Positions 34,618-43,443 are shown, counted from the stretch's first letter. The stretch is DNA of 50,397 nucleotides from Bacillota bacterium (GCA_017444985.1 JAFSVK010000004.1:1-50397); one strand, 5' to 3'. Made by a program: numbers and translations. The notes: generated by a model not told the origin, from the letters alone.

Positions 34618-34697
34618 CCGATAGGTAAGTGCGATTTTATAATACAATACGCTTTTTTAAATCGCATTTACCTATCGGTGGGAGTAAACTCCCACCG
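34618..34697 (-). promoter_or_regulatory. Nested hairpins between Hsp70 and scaffold genes
   Basis: CCGATAGGTAAGTGCGATTT (34618-34637) pairs with 34659-34678 over 20 bp with one G-U. CGGTGGGAGT-AA-ACTCCCACCG (34676-34697) forms a second perfect stem. On the minus strand the first stem ends shortly before TACATTTTT, so it may attenuate transcription, or mark RNA processing. It sits 15-25 bases upstream of the scaffold ribosome binding site. Confidence 0.65.
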
Positions 34698-34705
34698 AAA
34701 AATAT

Positions 34706-36280
34706 TTACTTTGTTGCTATTTCGCAGTTAAATTCCGCCTTAACATCTAAATTTCTTGTTTTGTCCACAGCTCTGACTACTACAAGGCCGTCCTTTTCAA
34801 CACCTATGGTTACCTCAATGGGAGAGCCTGCGGGTAAGCCCGGAGGAATACTGAGGGTCGTTTCACCCAAGTAAAGATCCTCGTCTATCTCATAAAACTC
34901 ATCCATGTATGTTGACTGATATATCTTAATAGGTAAGTTTGTGGCATTGTCACCGTTTGTACCGTATACCTCGGAATTTGTAATAGGGAGCAATGAATCT
35001 TTAAATATGATATTGTTTATCTTAGGTTGATTATTCAAAAGCATTCGCACACCAAGGCTCTTAGTGGTTACGGATTGTACATTTATCTCTCCTATGGTCT
35101 TTATTCCATCACCGTACCCTTCCAAAACCCTTTTCCTTTCAGGATCAATAGGTCCGGGAACAGGTGCGGGAATAGGTCCGGGAACGGGTGTGGTAACAGG
35201 TTTGTTTTCCACTTCCTCTACAAGACAAGTATAAGCATAAATACTTGCCCCCTTTGAAACAGAGGTATTAGGTTCATTTATAAATATTTGAAGATCGGGG
35301 AAGTTTTCTTCTATAGCGGCTTTGACCTGCGGCATGTATGACGAACCACCTACAAGTAATATTTTGGTAGGTTTTTCCTCTAATCTGTCGTAAACCGATT
35401 TCGTCAGATCTATAGCGGTATACAAAAGCGTTTTTGTACTTTCCTCAAATTCTTGTCTTGTTACGGTGATATTTGCCGCATGTTGTCTGTCTATTCTTAG
35501 GGAAACATTGGCTACCTCACTTCCCGTAAGGGCAAATTTCGCCTTTTCACAATTTATGGCAAGCTCCTGCTCTATATCGATATCGTAGTCCTCATCATAT
35601 CCCGTTTCTTCGCTGAATTTTTCCTTTACCAATTCTATAAGTTTGGCATCCCAGTTTTTTCCTCCCAAATCGTGGTTTCCGTCGGTGGTCAAAACTCTAA
35701 AATTTTTATCTTCTATTTTCATAGCGGTGATATCAAAGGTTCCGCCACCTAAGTCGAATACCATTATCGTTTCGGGCTCTTTTGACGAGTTCAAACCGTA
35801 ATATATTGCCGAAGCGGTAGGCTCCTCAACAATGCTTATAACATCAAGGCCCGCTTCCAAGCCTGCATTTCTTGTAGCTTCTTTTTCTGCCTGACCAAAA
35901 TAAGCGGGTACGGTAATAACCACTCTTTTAACAACGGAATTCGTATATATACTTGCATCATTTGCCAATTTTTCAAGTATTTTTGCGGAAACGGACACAG
36001 GAGATATTTCCTTTGAATAGTCTTGTCCGTAGTTTACAAAATTGTCTCTACCTATGTGTGTTTTAACAAACATTATGGTATCTTCGGGAAACATTATGGC
36101 ATTATTTTTAGCACTTTCTCCCACTACAGGCTCCGTACCCTCCTGCATACGCACAACGGAAGGTACCGTTTCCTGTCCTTCCACACTTCGGCATGTTACG
36201 TGTTGTCCGTTTTCATCCAAATAACTGATACATGAATAAGTTGTACCCAAATCAATACCAAATACATACTTTTCTTCCAT
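34706..36280 (-). CDS. DnaK-like Hsp70 with proline-rich linker and no lid
   Basis: A 524-residue Hsp70. The ATPase domain is complete: GIDLGTTYSCISY (8-20), VFDLGGGTFDI (174-184) and ILLVGGSSYMPQV (307-319). The usual DVLLLD interdomain linker is replaced by a Pro-rich segment (~360-380, PVPGPIPAPVPGPID). A short beta substrate-binding-like domain follows (GETTLSIPPGLPAGSPIEVT) and the helical lid is missing. It is therefore not the housekeeping DnaK. AAGGAGG lies 7 bases before the ATG at 36280. A GrpE-like gene precedes it, but no J-domain gene is in the window. Likely role: ATP-driven client sensor in this system. Confidence 0.92.
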   Translation of the reverse strand: MEEKYVFGIDLGTTYSCISYLDENGQHVTCRSVEGQETVPSVVRMQEGTEPVVGESAKNNAIMFPEDTIMFVKTHIGRDNFVNYGQDYSKEISPVSVSAKILEKLANDASIYTNSVVKRVVITVPAYFGQAEKEATRNAGLEAGLDVISIVEEPTASAIYYGLNSSKEPETIMVFDLGGGTFDITAMKIEDKNFRVLTTDGNHDLGGKNWDAKLIELVKEKFSEETGYDEDYDIDIEQELAINCEKAKFALTGSEVANVSLRIDRQHAANITVTRQEFEESTKTLLYTAIDLTKSVYDRLEEKPTKILLVGGSSYMPQVKAAIEENFPDLQIFINEPNTSVSKGASIYAYTCLVEEVENKPVTTPVPGPIPAPVPGPIDPERKRVLEGYGDGIKTIGEINVQSVTTKSLGVRMLLNNQPKINNIIFKDSLLPITNSEVYGTNGDNATNLPIKIYQSTYMDEFYEIDEDLYLGETTLSIPPGLPAGSPIEVTIGVEKDGLVVVRAVDKTRNLDVKAEFNCEIATK

Positions 36281-36338
36281 TTTCATTCCTCCTTTTTATT
36301 TGTAAACAGTAACCTTTGCAGGTACTATAACTTTTTCT

Positions 36339-37058
36339 TTATATATAGGTACCGCTTTTTACCTCGGCTACCGTACCGAATGTTGTTCCCTCTCCGAGAG
36401 GTAAGGTTTTTGCAATGCTCATCTTTTTTTCGTTAAAACTTTCTCCTTCGCAAGGGTATTCAATGACAACACCGAAATTCAGCAATATTCCTTCTACATT
36501 TCCCTTGTAGTATTTTACCGTATCATATTGTTCTTTAAGATATGATTTGATGTTTTCGTCTTCGCAATTTTCAAGGTCCCTTTCCAAAGATGCCACATCC
36601 TTGGACAATTCCTTATGCAGGGAAGCGAATTGTATCAAGTAAGGTGATACTATCTCCGTGTAAAAATCGTTCTTGTATTTTTGGTTTTCGTCGGTAAGAG
36701 TTCTTTCGATGGCATCTCTGGCATTTGTGGCGGAGACCAATGAAGACAGCATTACCCTTATTTTACTTATTTCACTTTTAATTGTGGTTATTTCACCGGA
36801 CACATCAGGAGAACAATTATTTTCGGCAGTCGTCTTTTGTTTATTTTCTGCTTGACTTTCCTCCGCACCCGATTCTTTTGTATCCTTTTCTTCGGGTTCC
36901 GCATCACATTCATCTTGAGAGACCGTATCTAAGTTATCTTCTACCTTCTCCGAAAAATTGTCATTCACTTCGGAAACCTCGGGTTCTTCTCCTTCGTTGT
37001 TTACAACGACCACATCATCTTCATCACAAAGATCGTAAATGTTTTCTTTTTCTTCCAT
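36339..37058 (-). CDS. GrpE-like nucleotide exchange factor
   Basis: A 239-residue protein. An acidic low-complexity N-terminus (~1-90) is followed by a long helix (EITTIKSEISKIRVMLSSLV, then DAIERTLTDENQKYKNDFYT) and a helical bundle. The end carries a GrpE-like beta segment (YPCEGESFNEKKMSIAKTLP, then TTFGTVAEVKSGTYI). It lies directly before the Hsp70 gene and 11 bases after the membrane GTPase gene, supporting a dedicated exchange factor. Sequence drift from ordinary GrpE is large, so this rests on layout plus context. Confidence 0.75.
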   Translation of the reverse strand: MEEKENIYDLCDEDDVVVVNNEGEEPEVSEVNDNFSEKVEDNLDTVSQDECDAEPEEKDTKESGAEESQAENKQKTTAENNCSPDVSGEITTIKSEISKIRVMLSSLVSATNARDAIERTLTDENQKYKNDFYTEIVSPYLIQFASLHKELSKDVASLERDLENCEDENIKSYLKEQYDTVKYYKGNVEGILLNFGVVIEYPCEGESFNEKKMSIAKTLPLGEGTTFGTVAEVKSGTYI

Positions 37059-37069
37059 ATTTTTATCTC

Positions 37070-38863
37070 CTATTTCAATTGTTTTTCTATAAGTTCCATA
37101 TAATCGGAGGAATTCGCCGCATATATTTTTCTTTGAGCCTCTGTAATATCTCCTATGATATCTTTGTTTCTTTTACGCCATATATTTTTCATGCCCGAGT
37201 CGGATCTTGTTATTATCCAGTAAACGGCAAGATCTATATTGTTTGGCATAAATCTAACCAACGCTCCTTTTGGCACATATCCCATTGATGTACAAGAAAA
37301 GAAATGTACATTATTAAACATATTGTCCAAGAGAGTAACGGCATTACCCTTTCCGTTAGCCTTCAAAAACTCTCTGCAAAGATAGTCCATGGTGTTAAAC
37401 GGATTGTTATAGACATTAGGCTTAAGCTGCATGAGCCTATTTATGGCAGTATCACCTATTCTATCCGTCAAGCCCTTTGTATCAACTTTGTTTATCGCCA
37501 CAGCCACAGGAAGATTGTACTTATTGCCGCTTTTTTTCATACCCGCTATCTCACTTACGGTATCTACAAATCTCTGCACAAGATTATTAACATCTATGAT
37601 ACTCTTATCATACATTCCCGCATCTTCGTCAAGATTTGCCGCAACATCCAAAGAGTAAGGATCTATTATAAGCACAACACCTTCACTGAAACTGAAATGC
37701 GTAAGTCTTTCCTTTGCATTGTTCCGCTCAAAGACCTCACCCGGCATATCGTAGAGGTGCATATACCGCGGAACATCAAGTTCCTTGGAATTTATTAGCA
37801 AATTAAATGAGGTTATATCATATTCCGCACCCACATTTGTTTTTGCTATAAGTCTTTTTCCTATAAAGCATTCCTTTATAAGTCCATATTCATCTTGATC
37901 GACTTTAACAGGTATATCAACATCAAGACCCAGTTGTAAAGAATCTTCGTTTATAAACTTATAGAGAAAAGAGGTTTTGAATGTAGTCTTACCTGCTCCA
38001 ACTCCTCCTATAAGTGCAACACCCAGAGGACGGGAAAGTCCCGCTTTATCCGTGTTTTTACATATAGGACAAAGTGCGTTAAGTTCGCTTCTCTTTAAAT
38101 TCGAAACTCCCTTTGAAAAGCCCGTACAGGGCAACACTTCACCGCAGGCACACACTCTTTTAAATATACCGAATTTACTCGGACGAAGAGACATATGTTC
38201 AACAGAACACTTAGGGCATACATATATGGGCAGTTTATAAGCACCCTTGCAATAATCACACCTGTAAGATATTTTCTTTGAGGTAAAGAATAATCTCTCT
38301 ATACCCATACATATAAGTGCAAATATCCTGTAGAAGAATGTAATTATAAGACCCAATGCAGATGTCAATACACTTAAAAGTATTGAGATCACAAAGCCAA
38401 AGGATACAATAGAGAGTATTTGCAAACCGTTTTTCACAAGGGAAAGTAACTTTAAAAAGAAAGAATTGGCCAAATATATATTTCCTTTGCATAATTGTAT
38501 TTCATACTGCATTCTCCGCCACATATGTTTGGAAACATTAAGAGCATCTTTTATCAACTGTCCGTTAAAATAGCTACTTCTTGCAAATTGCTCATAATAC
38601 TTTCTGTTGCCGTTTTCATCAAGCTCTACATTCTTATAATAATTCTTGTCGAGTTCCCTTGCCACTTGTTCAAAATTCACGGCAAAAACGGCATAAAAGA
38701 AACTGCTTAAGGCAGTATACATACCTAATATAGCGCCAACTATTCCCGCAACAATAAGTATCAACACCCCGATTGAAACTACCGCAGCCAATATATACGC
38801 CAAAAAATAGAATATCGCCACTATAACAAACAGGCACCCTAAGCATCCGTAACCGTTATCCAA
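37070..38863 (-). CDS. Membrane zinc-ribbon GTPase, DO-GTPase2-like
   Basis: A 597-residue protein. Hydrophobic segments lie at ~10-60 and ~150-190. Zinc ribbons follow (YRCDYCKGAYKLPIYVCPKC, CACGEVLPC, LCPICKN at ~201-269). The GTPase domain has Walker A GGVGAGKTT (286-294), MHLYDMPGEVF as switch II and VAINKVDT as the base-recognition motif. The overall pattern matches the TRAFAC double-GTPase type. It starts with TTG at 38863, with AAAGGAAG 9 bases upstream; the nearby ATG is out of frame. It is the first gene of the operon and the likely membrane sensor or trigger. Confidence 0.84.
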   Translation of the reverse strand: MDNGYGCLGCLFVIVAIFYFLAYILAAVVSIGVLILIVAGIVGAILGMYTALSSFFYAVFAVNFEQVARELDKNYYKNVELDENGNRKYYEQFARSSYFNGQLIKDALNVSKHMWRRMQYEIQLCKGNIYLANSFFLKLLSLVKNGLQILSIVSFGFVISILLSVLTSALGLIITFFYRIFALICMGIERLFFTSKKISYRCDYCKGAYKLPIYVCPKCSVEHMSLRPSKFGIFKRVCACGEVLPCTGFSKGVSNLKRSELNALCPICKNTDKAGLSRPLGVALIGGVGAGKTTFKTSFLYKFINEDSLQLGLDVDIPVKVDQDEYGLIKECFIGKRLIAKTNVGAEYDITSFNLLINSKELDVPRYMHLYDMPGEVFERNNAKERLTHFSFSEGVVLIIDPYSLDVAANLDEDAGMYDKSIIDVNNLVQRFVDTVSEIAGMKKSGNKYNLPVAVAINKVDTKGLTDRIGDTAINRLMQLKPNVYNNPFNTMDYLCREFLKANGKGNAVTLLDNMFNNVHFFSCTSMGYVPKGALVRFMPNNIDLAVYWIITRSDSGMKNIWRKRNKDIIGDITEAQRKIYAANSSDYMELIEKQLK

Positions 38864-38921
38864 AACTCATCACTTCCTTTTATTTTTTTCCTATAGTGAG
38901 AAACGCTATCCCCCTATACCT

Positions 38922-38947
38922 ATTATAACATTGTTTTTTTTTGTCAA
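38922..38947 (-). promoter_or_regulatory. Promoter candidate for the GTPase-Hsp70 operon
   Basis: Minus-strand TTGACA (38942-38947) and TATAAT (38922-38927) are both consensus but only 14 bases apart. Such a short spacer is poor for sigma-A unless DNA is distorted by a regulator. It lies ~60 bases upstream of the TTG start. Confidence 0.45.
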
Positions 38948-39151
38948 TCTTTTTGTGAGCATTTTATACTGTTTTATTTATGTTGTCCGGCTAAAATGTT
39001 ATAATCAATACAAATTCGTTTATCTTCAAATCCTTTCCCTTCTTCCCACATATAAAAATTTCAAATAACATGCGATAAAATCCTTAAAATTTTCAAAACT
39101 TTTTATCTATGATAATATGTATAAAAGTTGTAGAACGAAAGGAGACATAGC

Positions 39152-40102
39152 GTGTATAACACATTTAAAAAAATATCCCCTCTTTTATCCATAGGAGCTG
39201 CAATGCTTGTGGACAGGCTCATACCTTTATCCCCAAAACAGCCTGCCTCTAACGGGCCTTGTTTTTTTTATCTCCTTTGTATATTAGGGGTGTTGAGTTT
39301 ATTGATACTGGCTGTTTCGTTTTTTAATGAAAGAATAAGCGAAAAGCTTGTAAGCTCGGGTCCTGTTTTTGCAGGCGGTATACTGGTACTGAATATCGTA
39401 AATATAGTCTGTGGCAAGTTTGCGCTTTTACCTGTGTTGTTCTTCCCTTCCTTGGACAGGATATTTGAGGTATTTATAAACGACAGAGAACTTTTGGGGG
39501 AGTGTGTGCTTTCATCCTTTAAGCTTCTTTTATACGGTTATGCTATAGGAGGAAGCTTGGGGCTTCTTACGGGAATACTCATAGGATTTAACAAAACATT
39601 TTCCTACTGGATGGATCCTTTTACCAAAATAATAGGACCGATCCCTCCCACTTCCTGGTCACCTTTGGTGTTGTCTCTTTTTTCAACATCCTATCAAGCT
39701 GCCATATTTATGATAACACTTTCAGTATGGTTTCCCATAACCATAATGACAAGTAACGGTATAAGAAATATATCACAAGCCTATTTCGAGGTGGCAGATA
39801 CCTTCGGCGCCAAAAAGTTGTACAAGATATTGCATGTAGGTATACCTGCAGCCCTGCCCAGCGTGTTTTTGGGGCTTTTCTATGCCACCACAGGCTCCTT
39901 CGTGACCCTTATAACAGCGGAGATGTTCGGCTGCAAGCTGGGTATAGGCTGGTATTTGAACTGGCAAAAGAGTATGATGCTTTACGCCAATGTATATGCG
40001 GGGCTTATACTTTTGGCTCTGTTGTGTAACATAGCACTTAAGTTTTTATTTGTTTTCAGAGAAAAAGCCTTGAATTGGCAGAAAGGAGTTATAAAGTGGT
40101 AG
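39152..40102 (+). CDS. ABC transporter permease, SsuC/TauC type
   Basis: A 316-residue permease with about eight hydrophobic segments, including two extra ones at the N-terminus. The EAA-like loop ADTFGAKKLYKILHVGIPAALP contacts the ATPase. The family imports sulfonates, taurine, nitrate or pyrimidine precursors. A GTG start at 39152 has AAAGGAG 7 bases upstream. First gene of a permease-ATPase-binding-protein operon. Confidence 0.9.
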   Translation: MYNTFKKISPLLSIGAAMLVDRLIPLSPKQPASNGPCFFYLLCILGVLSLLILAVSFFNERISEKLVSSGPVFAGGILVLNIVNIVCGKFALLPVLFFPSLDRIFEVFINDRELLGECVLSSFKLLLYGYAIGGSLGLLTGILIGFNKTFSYWMDPFTKIIGPIPPTSWSPLVLSLFSTSYQAAIFMITLSVWFPITIMTSNGIRNISQAYFEVADTFGAKKLYKILHVGIPAALPSVFLGLFYATTGSFVTLITAEMFGCKLGIGWYLNWQKSMMLYANVYAGLILLALLCNIALKFLFVFREKALNWQKGVIKW

Positions 40103-40875
40103 GCGAGATCAAAATAGAAAATGTGTCCAAAAGCTTTGTAAACCCCGACAAGACCAGTGTAACGGCTTTGGAAAACATAAGCCTTAATGTAGAGGCGGGA
40201 AGCTTTGTATCTCTTATAGGCCCTTCGGGTTGCGGTAAAACCACCCTCTTAAGAGCAATATCCGGTTTAGGTCTTGCGGATGAGGGGCAGATATATGTAG
40301 ACGATGAGCCCGTTAAAGGTCCCGGAGCCGACAGAGGTTTTGCTTTTCAGCAGTCAAACCTTTATCCATGGCTTACCATAAAAGAAAATATAGCCTTCGG
40401 TCTTAAGGCAAGGGGGATATACAAGGAAAAGAAGTCTGATGTAGACGAATATATTGAAATGGTGAACCTTAAGGGCTTTGAAAACTCATACCCCCATCAA
40501 CTTTCGGGAGGTATGAACCAAAGAGCCTCCTTGGCAAGAGCCCTTGTGGGAAAACCTAAGGTGCTTTTACTTGATGAGCCTTTGGGTGCTCTCGATGCCT
40601 TTACAAGAATGAATATGCAAGACGAGATACTTAAAATACAGCATCTTCACTCCATCACCATGATAATGGTAACTCACGATGTAGATGAGGCGGTGTACCT
40701 GTCGGATCGTGTAGTCATAATGACTCCCAGACCCGCCAAAGTAGAAGAAGTGATAGATATACAGCTGTCAAGACCAAGGGCAAGAGGAAGTCAAGATTTC
40801 ATACAGTACAGGACGAAGATATTAAAAATACTAAACTATGCGGGAGAAAACAAAGAACCCGAGTATTATTTATAA
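40096..40875 (+). CDS. ABC transporter ATPase, SsuB/TauB type
   Basis: A 259-residue ATPase: Walker A GPSGCGKTT, Q-loop AFQQSNLYPWLT, signature LSGGMNQRASLARAL, Walker B VLLLDEPLGALD and H-loop VTHDVDEAV. The GTG start at 40096 overlaps the permease end by 7 bases, with AAAGGAG 7 bases upstream; an in-frame TTG at 40075 lacks a site. It energises uptake through the neighbouring permease. Confidence 0.94.
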   Translation: MVGEIKIENVSKSFVNPDKTSVTALENISLNVEAGSFVSLIGPSGCGKTTLLRAISGLGLADEGQIYVDDEPVKGPGADRGFAFQQSNLYPWLTIKENIAFGLKARGIYKEKKSDVDEYIEMVNLKGFENSYPHQLSGGMNQRASLARALVGKPKVLLLDEPLGALDAFTRMNMQDEILKIQHLHSITMIMVTHDVDEAVYLSDRVVIMTPRPAKVEEVIDIQLSRPRARGSQDFIQYRTKILKILNYAGENKEPEYYL

Positions 40876-40886
40876 GGAGGATAAAA

Positions 40887-41999
40887 ATGAAAAAGACACT
40901 GAAAAAAGCCTTTGGCATACTTTTGGCAAGTACATTCACTCTTTCTCTGCTTAGCGGATGTGGCGGCTCAAAGCCTGCACCAAGCGACAACACAAACACT
41001 GCACAGACGGAAAACGGCGAAAAGGAAAAGGTAAAGATACTCAACAACAAAGAGAGCCTCTGCCTTGCCCCCGTACATATAGCTATTATAAACGGCTATT
41101 TTGACGATGAATTTAAGGCAATAGGTCAGGAGTACGAAATAGTTACCTCCAACATCGACACAGTGACCGAACAGATCTCAAGTAAAAACATAAACGCAGG
41201 CTACGGCCTTACGGGCACACTTATGCAGCCTATCTCCAACGGCCTTGCCATTTCCTTTGTAACGGGACTTCACAGAGGTTGTACAAAGTTCTACTCCAAA
41301 AAGGGTACGGGTATAAACTCCCTTGAAGACCTTAAGGGAAAAACCATAGGTGTAGCCTCCCTTGCCGACTCCGCTCCCATACAGCTTAAAAGAAAGCTCC
41401 ACTCTTTAGGCTTTACAGTAAACGGAAAGGATGCGGACATACAATTCGTACCCTATGCCATGACAGACCTTCCCATAGCCTTGGATAACGGTGCGGTAGA
41501 TGCCATAGGTATACACGACCCCGTAGCCTACAACGCAGAGAAGAATTACGATTTTATAAAAATACTTGACATAGGAGAGGATGAAGTTTTCTCACAGGAA
41601 TACTGCTGCCAAGCCTATGTGTCTCAAGACCTTATAGCAAGTAACCCCGAGGGTGCCGCAGCCTATGCAAGGGCTATGCAAAAAGCAGCCGCCTTTGTGG
41701 AAGCCTTCCCCGAAAAGACAGCCGAACTTCAGGTTGAAAACGAATATATGCCCGCAGAAGGCAAGGAAGACATAAAAGCCTACGGCGAAATACTTGCGGG
41801 ACTTGACTACAATGCTTCCGTAAAATTAGGCAGAGAGACCTTCGTAGCCTCCTTCCACGACCTGCAGGAAACGGGAGACTTGGACAAAAACCTTGACGTA
41901 GACGAGTTTACCAAAAAAGTATTCCCCGACCTTGAAGGCGTACCCGAAGGCTATGTATACAACAAAGAAACAAATACATTTGATGAAGTCAAAAGTTAA
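40887..41999 (+). CDS. ABC transporter substrate-binding lipoprotein, SsuA/TauA/NMT1 type
   Basis: A 370-residue lipoprotein with lipid attachment at C25 (LLSGC). It has the two-lobe binding-protein fold of the nitrate/sulfonate/thiamine-precursor family: LAPVHIAIINGYFDDEF near the start, then LEDLKGKTIGVASLADSAP and DNGAVDAIGIHDP. Paired CC in SQEYCCQAYV is distinctive. An AAGGAGG site precedes the ATG, 11 bases after the ATPase gene. Substrate cannot be set from sequence. Confidence 0.91.
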   Translation: MKKTLKKAFGILLASTFTLSLLSGCGGSKPAPSDNTNTAQTENGEKEKVKILNNKESLCLAPVHIAIINGYFDDEFKAIGQEYEIVTSNIDTVTEQISSKNINAGYGLTGTLMQPISNGLAISFVTGLHRGCTKFYSKKGTGINSLEDLKGKTIGVASLADSAPIQLKRKLHSLGFTVNGKDADIQFVPYAMTDLPIALDNGAVDAIGIHDPVAYNAEKNYDFIKILDIGEDEVFSQEYCCQAYVSQDLIASNPEGAAAYARAMQKAAAFVEAFPEKTAELQVENEYMPAEGKEDIKAYGEILAGLDYNASVKLGRETFVASFHDLQETGDLDKNLDVDEFTKKVFPDLEGVPEGYVYNKETNTFDEVKS

Positions 42000-42016
42000 A
42001 TAAATGCTGTAATTCA

Positions 42017-42051
42017 AGCCGAGTATCGACTTTTCGATATTCGGCTTTTTC
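42017..42051 (+). terminator. Terminator of the ABC importer operon
   Basis: AGCCGAGTATCG and CGATATTCGGCT pair around a short loop (one G-U), followed by TTTTTC. Confidence 0.85.
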
Positions 42052-42115
42052 TTATTCGGACAAAAAACCCCCTTGCTTTTTCATAAAAATAATTTTATTT
42101 TGTTAATAATATATA

Positions 42116-42144
42116 TTGAAAGATAAAGAGAACTATTGTATAAT
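42116..42144 (+). promoter_or_regulatory. Promoter of the Rpn-type nuclease gene
   Basis: TTGAAA (42116-42121), 17 bases, TATAAT (42139-42144), then AAGGGGGGAT before the GTG start. Confidence 0.75.
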
Positions 42145-42188
42145 TGATTTAGCAAAAAGAGGTTTATTCATAGATAAGGGGGGATAGT

Positions 42189-43061
42189 GTGACAACGATC
42201 AACAGAACGCATAAAGACAGACTTTTCCGTGCGATATTCGGTAGAGAAGAGCATAAGAATTGGACACTTGAACTGTATAACGCCATAAACAATTCAAATT
42301 ATACAAATGTAGATGACATTCAGCTTACGGTCATAGAAGATGTTATATATATGGGTATGAAAAATGATGTATCATTCATTATAAACGATACATTAAACCT
42401 GTACGAACAGCAATCAACCAAAAATCCCAATATGCCCTTAAGGTTTTTAGAATACGCAGGTATGATATATTCAAGGTATGCCGAGGATAATCCGGATTTT
42501 AATATTTACAGCAGTAAACTTCAAAAAATACCCACACCTAAGTTTATATGTTTTTACAACGGCGTAGATAAGGCTCCCGACAAAGATATTTTAAAACTCT
42601 CCGATGCCTATGAGGGTGAGGGGGATATAGAAGTAAAAGTTTTAATGTTAAATATAAACTACGGCTATAATATGGAGTTTTTAAAGATATGCAGACCCCT
42701 TCTTGATTATTCTTGGTTTGTGTCAAAAGTAAGAGAATATCAGGAAGAGACAAAAAGCATCGATAAAGCCGTAGATCTGGTAATATCGGAAATGGAAGAA
42801 ACATCACCTATAAAGAGTTTCATAGTGGATAATAAAGCGGAGGTGAAGCGTATGTTTATGACCGAGTATGACGAAAAGAAAGTAATGGCTGCCGAAAGAA
42901 GAGAAGGCCGTGAAGAAGGTTTAGCCGAAGGAAGAGCCGAAGGTATTTTTGATACGTTGATCGATTTGGTAAAAGAAGGCATTTTGTCTATCAACCTTGC
43001 GGCACAAAAAGCAGGTATGTCCGTATCGGAATTTGAGCTTAAATCGGGCTTAAAGGCATAA
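42189..43061 (+). CDS. Rpn family recombination-promoting nuclease / PD-(D/E)XK transposase-like protein
   Basis: A 290-residue protein of the PD-(D/E)XK family. The N-terminus NRTHKDRLFRAIFGREEHKN is typical; the catalytic core reads MKNDVSFIINDTLNLYEQQS (D then ExQ). PTPKFICFYNG follows, and the C-terminus has the usual RREGREEGLAEGRAEG helix and a small helical tail. In other bacteria Rpn proteins are nucleases that raise recombination rates and may act in defence; they are not proven transposases. It is intact, with its own promoter and terminator, and starts at GTG 42189. Confidence 0.9.
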   Translation: MTTINRTHKDRLFRAIFGREEHKNWTLELYNAINNSNYTNVDDIQLTVIEDVIYMGMKNDVSFIINDTLNLYEQQSTKNPNMPLRFLEYAGMIYSRYAEDNPDFNIYSSKLQKIPTPKFICFYNGVDKAPDKDILKLSDAYEGEGDIEVKVLMLNINYGYNMEFLKICRPLLDYSWFVSKVREYQEETKSIDKAVDLVISEMEETSPIKSFIVDNKAEVKRMFMTEYDEKKVMAAERREGREEGLAEGRAEGIFDTLIDLVKEGILSINLAAQKAGMSVSEFELKSGLKA

Positions 43062-43068
43062 CAGCAGC

Positions 43069-43102
43069 AGCTCCCTTGCAAACATTCTGCAAGGGAGCTT
43101 TT
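43069..43102 (+). terminator. Terminator of the Rpn-type gene
   Basis: AGCTCCCTTGCA and TGCAAGGGAGCT form a perfect 12-bp stem with a 7-base loop, followed by TTTTA. Confidence 0.85.
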
Positions 43103-43287
43103 ATATAACATTTTCCCTATATTAGAGTTTGACGACGATAAGGAAAAACCCATAAAAATTTTACTGTAAGAAAATTAAACGATCGTACTTTTACTTATTT
43201 TCGGCTCGATTATTTTTTATTGGCACTTTTCTGAAATTTATGGGAAATTCATTGTAAATAAAAATATTATATGATAAAATATTTTTA

Positions 43288-43443
43288 GGGGATCTCTAAA
43301 AAGTGCTATTGAAGTAAAATTGAAATAGCTTGTTCGAGGATCGAGAAACAGTTCGAAGCCAATGTAGAGCATTGGTGAGAAACATTGACGACGTATTCGG
43401 GCAAGATAGCCAATTTTACGATTTATGAGTTTTTAGAGGTGCC
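43288..43443 (+). repeat. 157-bp interspersed palindromic repeat, copy 5
   Basis: Starts GGGGATCTCTAAAAAGTGC and ends TTTTTAGAGGTGCC. A TTA-containing flank is seen on both sides but no clean duplication. The right end encodes GTSKNS and the stop of the MarR gene. Confidence 0.9.

Noticed and set aside
34629-34874. A plus-strand frame opposite the Hsp70 3' end
   Set aside because: Antisense shadow of the Hsp70 gene and the intergenic hairpins, without ribosome binding site.
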